Origin: Gracilimonas sp.
GTDB taxonomy: Bacteria; Bacteroidota; Rhodothermia; Balneolales; Balneolaceae
Direction of reading: 5' to 3'
Length of the DNA stretch: 64,000 nt
Assembly (NCBI RefSeq): GCF_017641085.1
Contig: NZ_JAEPPI010000003.1
Location: 844,622 to 908,621 of the forward strand
Shown here: piece after piece, positions 63,487-64,000 of the stretch
How the letters are laid out: the number at the start of each line of letters is the position of its first letter
Numbering within the stretch: position 1 is the stretch's first letter
Made by a program: the position numbers and the translations under genes
The notes under the pieces: model-generated
What the model was told of the DNA's origin: nothing
Database searches by the model: none
The model's input: the letters and a program-made list of their open reading frames with translations, nothing else

Positions 63487-64000
63487 GAAGTTTGAGTCGT
63501 CTGAAATTTTGAGCTACTTACACGAACTATTGCAAAGAAAGTTAGCGCTAAATTCATTCCCGAATGTTAAGAAAGTATTACTGCGGGTTCTTTTCAAAAA
63601 AGGTTGTTTTATTAGTTGGTGTAAGTGCGAAGGGCTGAACCCCTTCGCTTGTGTACCGGAAGGTTTGGTTGCCTGTGTAAAGAGGGGGGGGTTGGGTGTA
63701 TTCCGGTAAGTAAGCGAGTCGTTTACGGCATCGAATGGTTGATTTACGCGTGAAGGGTTCTTCAATTTATTATTTCCCTTATTTAATAACCCGCTGGTCT
63801 CATGTTCATTTTGGCTTGATCCAAAACGAACCAAAAGATCAAGGCGGGCGAAAAAAGAGCTAAAAGTGACTGCATTACGCTAAAATAAATCAAAGCTCCA
63901 TTACTCTTCGAGATGGCTTCTTTGGTGCTCAGCGGAGTGATTTATTTCTTAACGCTTCATTTCGTCCCTTTCTTTACGCTCTTTTTTCTAAGGCCGGTTA
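63487..64000. other. Gap with repeats at the window end
   Basis: I see no gene in the last 514 bases. Contents are a perfect hairpin (63627-63648), a run of eight G residues near 63685, and a segment with CTTGATC and GATCAAG arms (63815-63843) like dispersed elements common in related genomes. Small open frames here have no protein-like character. Confidence 0.55.
63627..63648. repeat. Hairpin GCGAAGGG/CCCTTCGC
   Basis: A perfect 8-base stem with a 6-base loop, in the leader direction of the TonB receptor gene but 140 bases upstream. There is no T tail, so it is more likely a repeat hairpin than a terminator. Confidence 0.5.

Noticed and set aside
63514..63834. 106-codon minus-strand open frame in the last gap
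   Set aside because: It runs through hairpins and repeats, has low-complexity composition and no protein family features.

Overview
This window reads like a chromosomal core region of a marine or halophilic member of the Balneolota/Rhodothermota or wider Bacteroidota lineage. A Balneolaceae-type genome is the best guess. That rests on the protein families present (TonB receptor plus DUF4249 lipoprotein, DUF5916 barrel, DUF4159, DUF4097, Hc1-like mini-histone, TIGR03643, plant-type ferredoxin-NADP reductase) and on protein style, not on a database search. Coding density is high, the G+C content looks moderate, and there is no sign of a prophage, integron, CRISPR array, rRNA or tRNA.

Layout. 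1-10 kb: partial cyclase-like gene, ndk, a NamZ-type lipoprotein, rlmB, a glycerophosphodiesterase, pyrG with an overlapping Nudix gene, an amidohydrolase lipoprotein and a radical SAM protein. 10-15 kb: ankyrin protein with a near-perfect sigma70 promoter, a three-gene operon with a degenerate beta-lactamase-fold protein, a repeat-rich gap, and a DUF819 membrane protein. 15-21 kb: the aspartate/lysine operon lysC-dapB-dapA-dapD, facing a threonine synthase that carries a LeuA-type regulatory domain. 21-26 kb: anmK, an argD-like aminotransferase and tex. 26-32 kb: ECF sigma factor, membrane anti-sigma candidate with HEAT-like repeats, two exported beta-repeat proteins, then a DUF5916 outer membrane protein. 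The sigma gene and the DUF5916 gene share an ECF-type promoter motif. 32-42 kb: BI-1 protein, creatininase-family protein, amidohydrolase, a Fur/Zur regulator with a palindromic operator next to merC, a response regulator, a repeat protein, ferredoxin-NADP reductase and DUF502. 42-50 kb: alaS and pyruvate dehydrogenase E1 alpha, E1 beta and E2. 50-59 kb: NTF2-like exported proteins, a class A beta-lactamase-like lipoprotein, a mini-histone, an amino-acid-kinase-like protein, a two-domain cytidine deaminase, a NagZ-beta-lactamase fusion and dnaG. 59-64 kb: VOC protein, DUF4159, and the TonB receptor/DUF4249 pair.

How the genes work together. Aspartate flows through LysC to DapA/DapB/DapD, and the nearby ArgD-like enzyme could supply the succinyl-DAP aminotransferase step. 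The threonine branch enzyme next door may be feedback-controlled through its extra domain. NamZ-type, NagZ-fusion and AnmK proteins, in three separate places, fit one peptidoglycan turnover and recycling route.

The strongest leads are the ThrC-LeuA-domain fusion, the shared ECF promoter pair, the dead beta-lactamase fold, the divergent amino acid kinase, the cytidine deaminase whose N-terminal rather than C-terminal half is degenerate, and several families of intergenic palindromic repeats. I saw no wholly new defence or mobile system.
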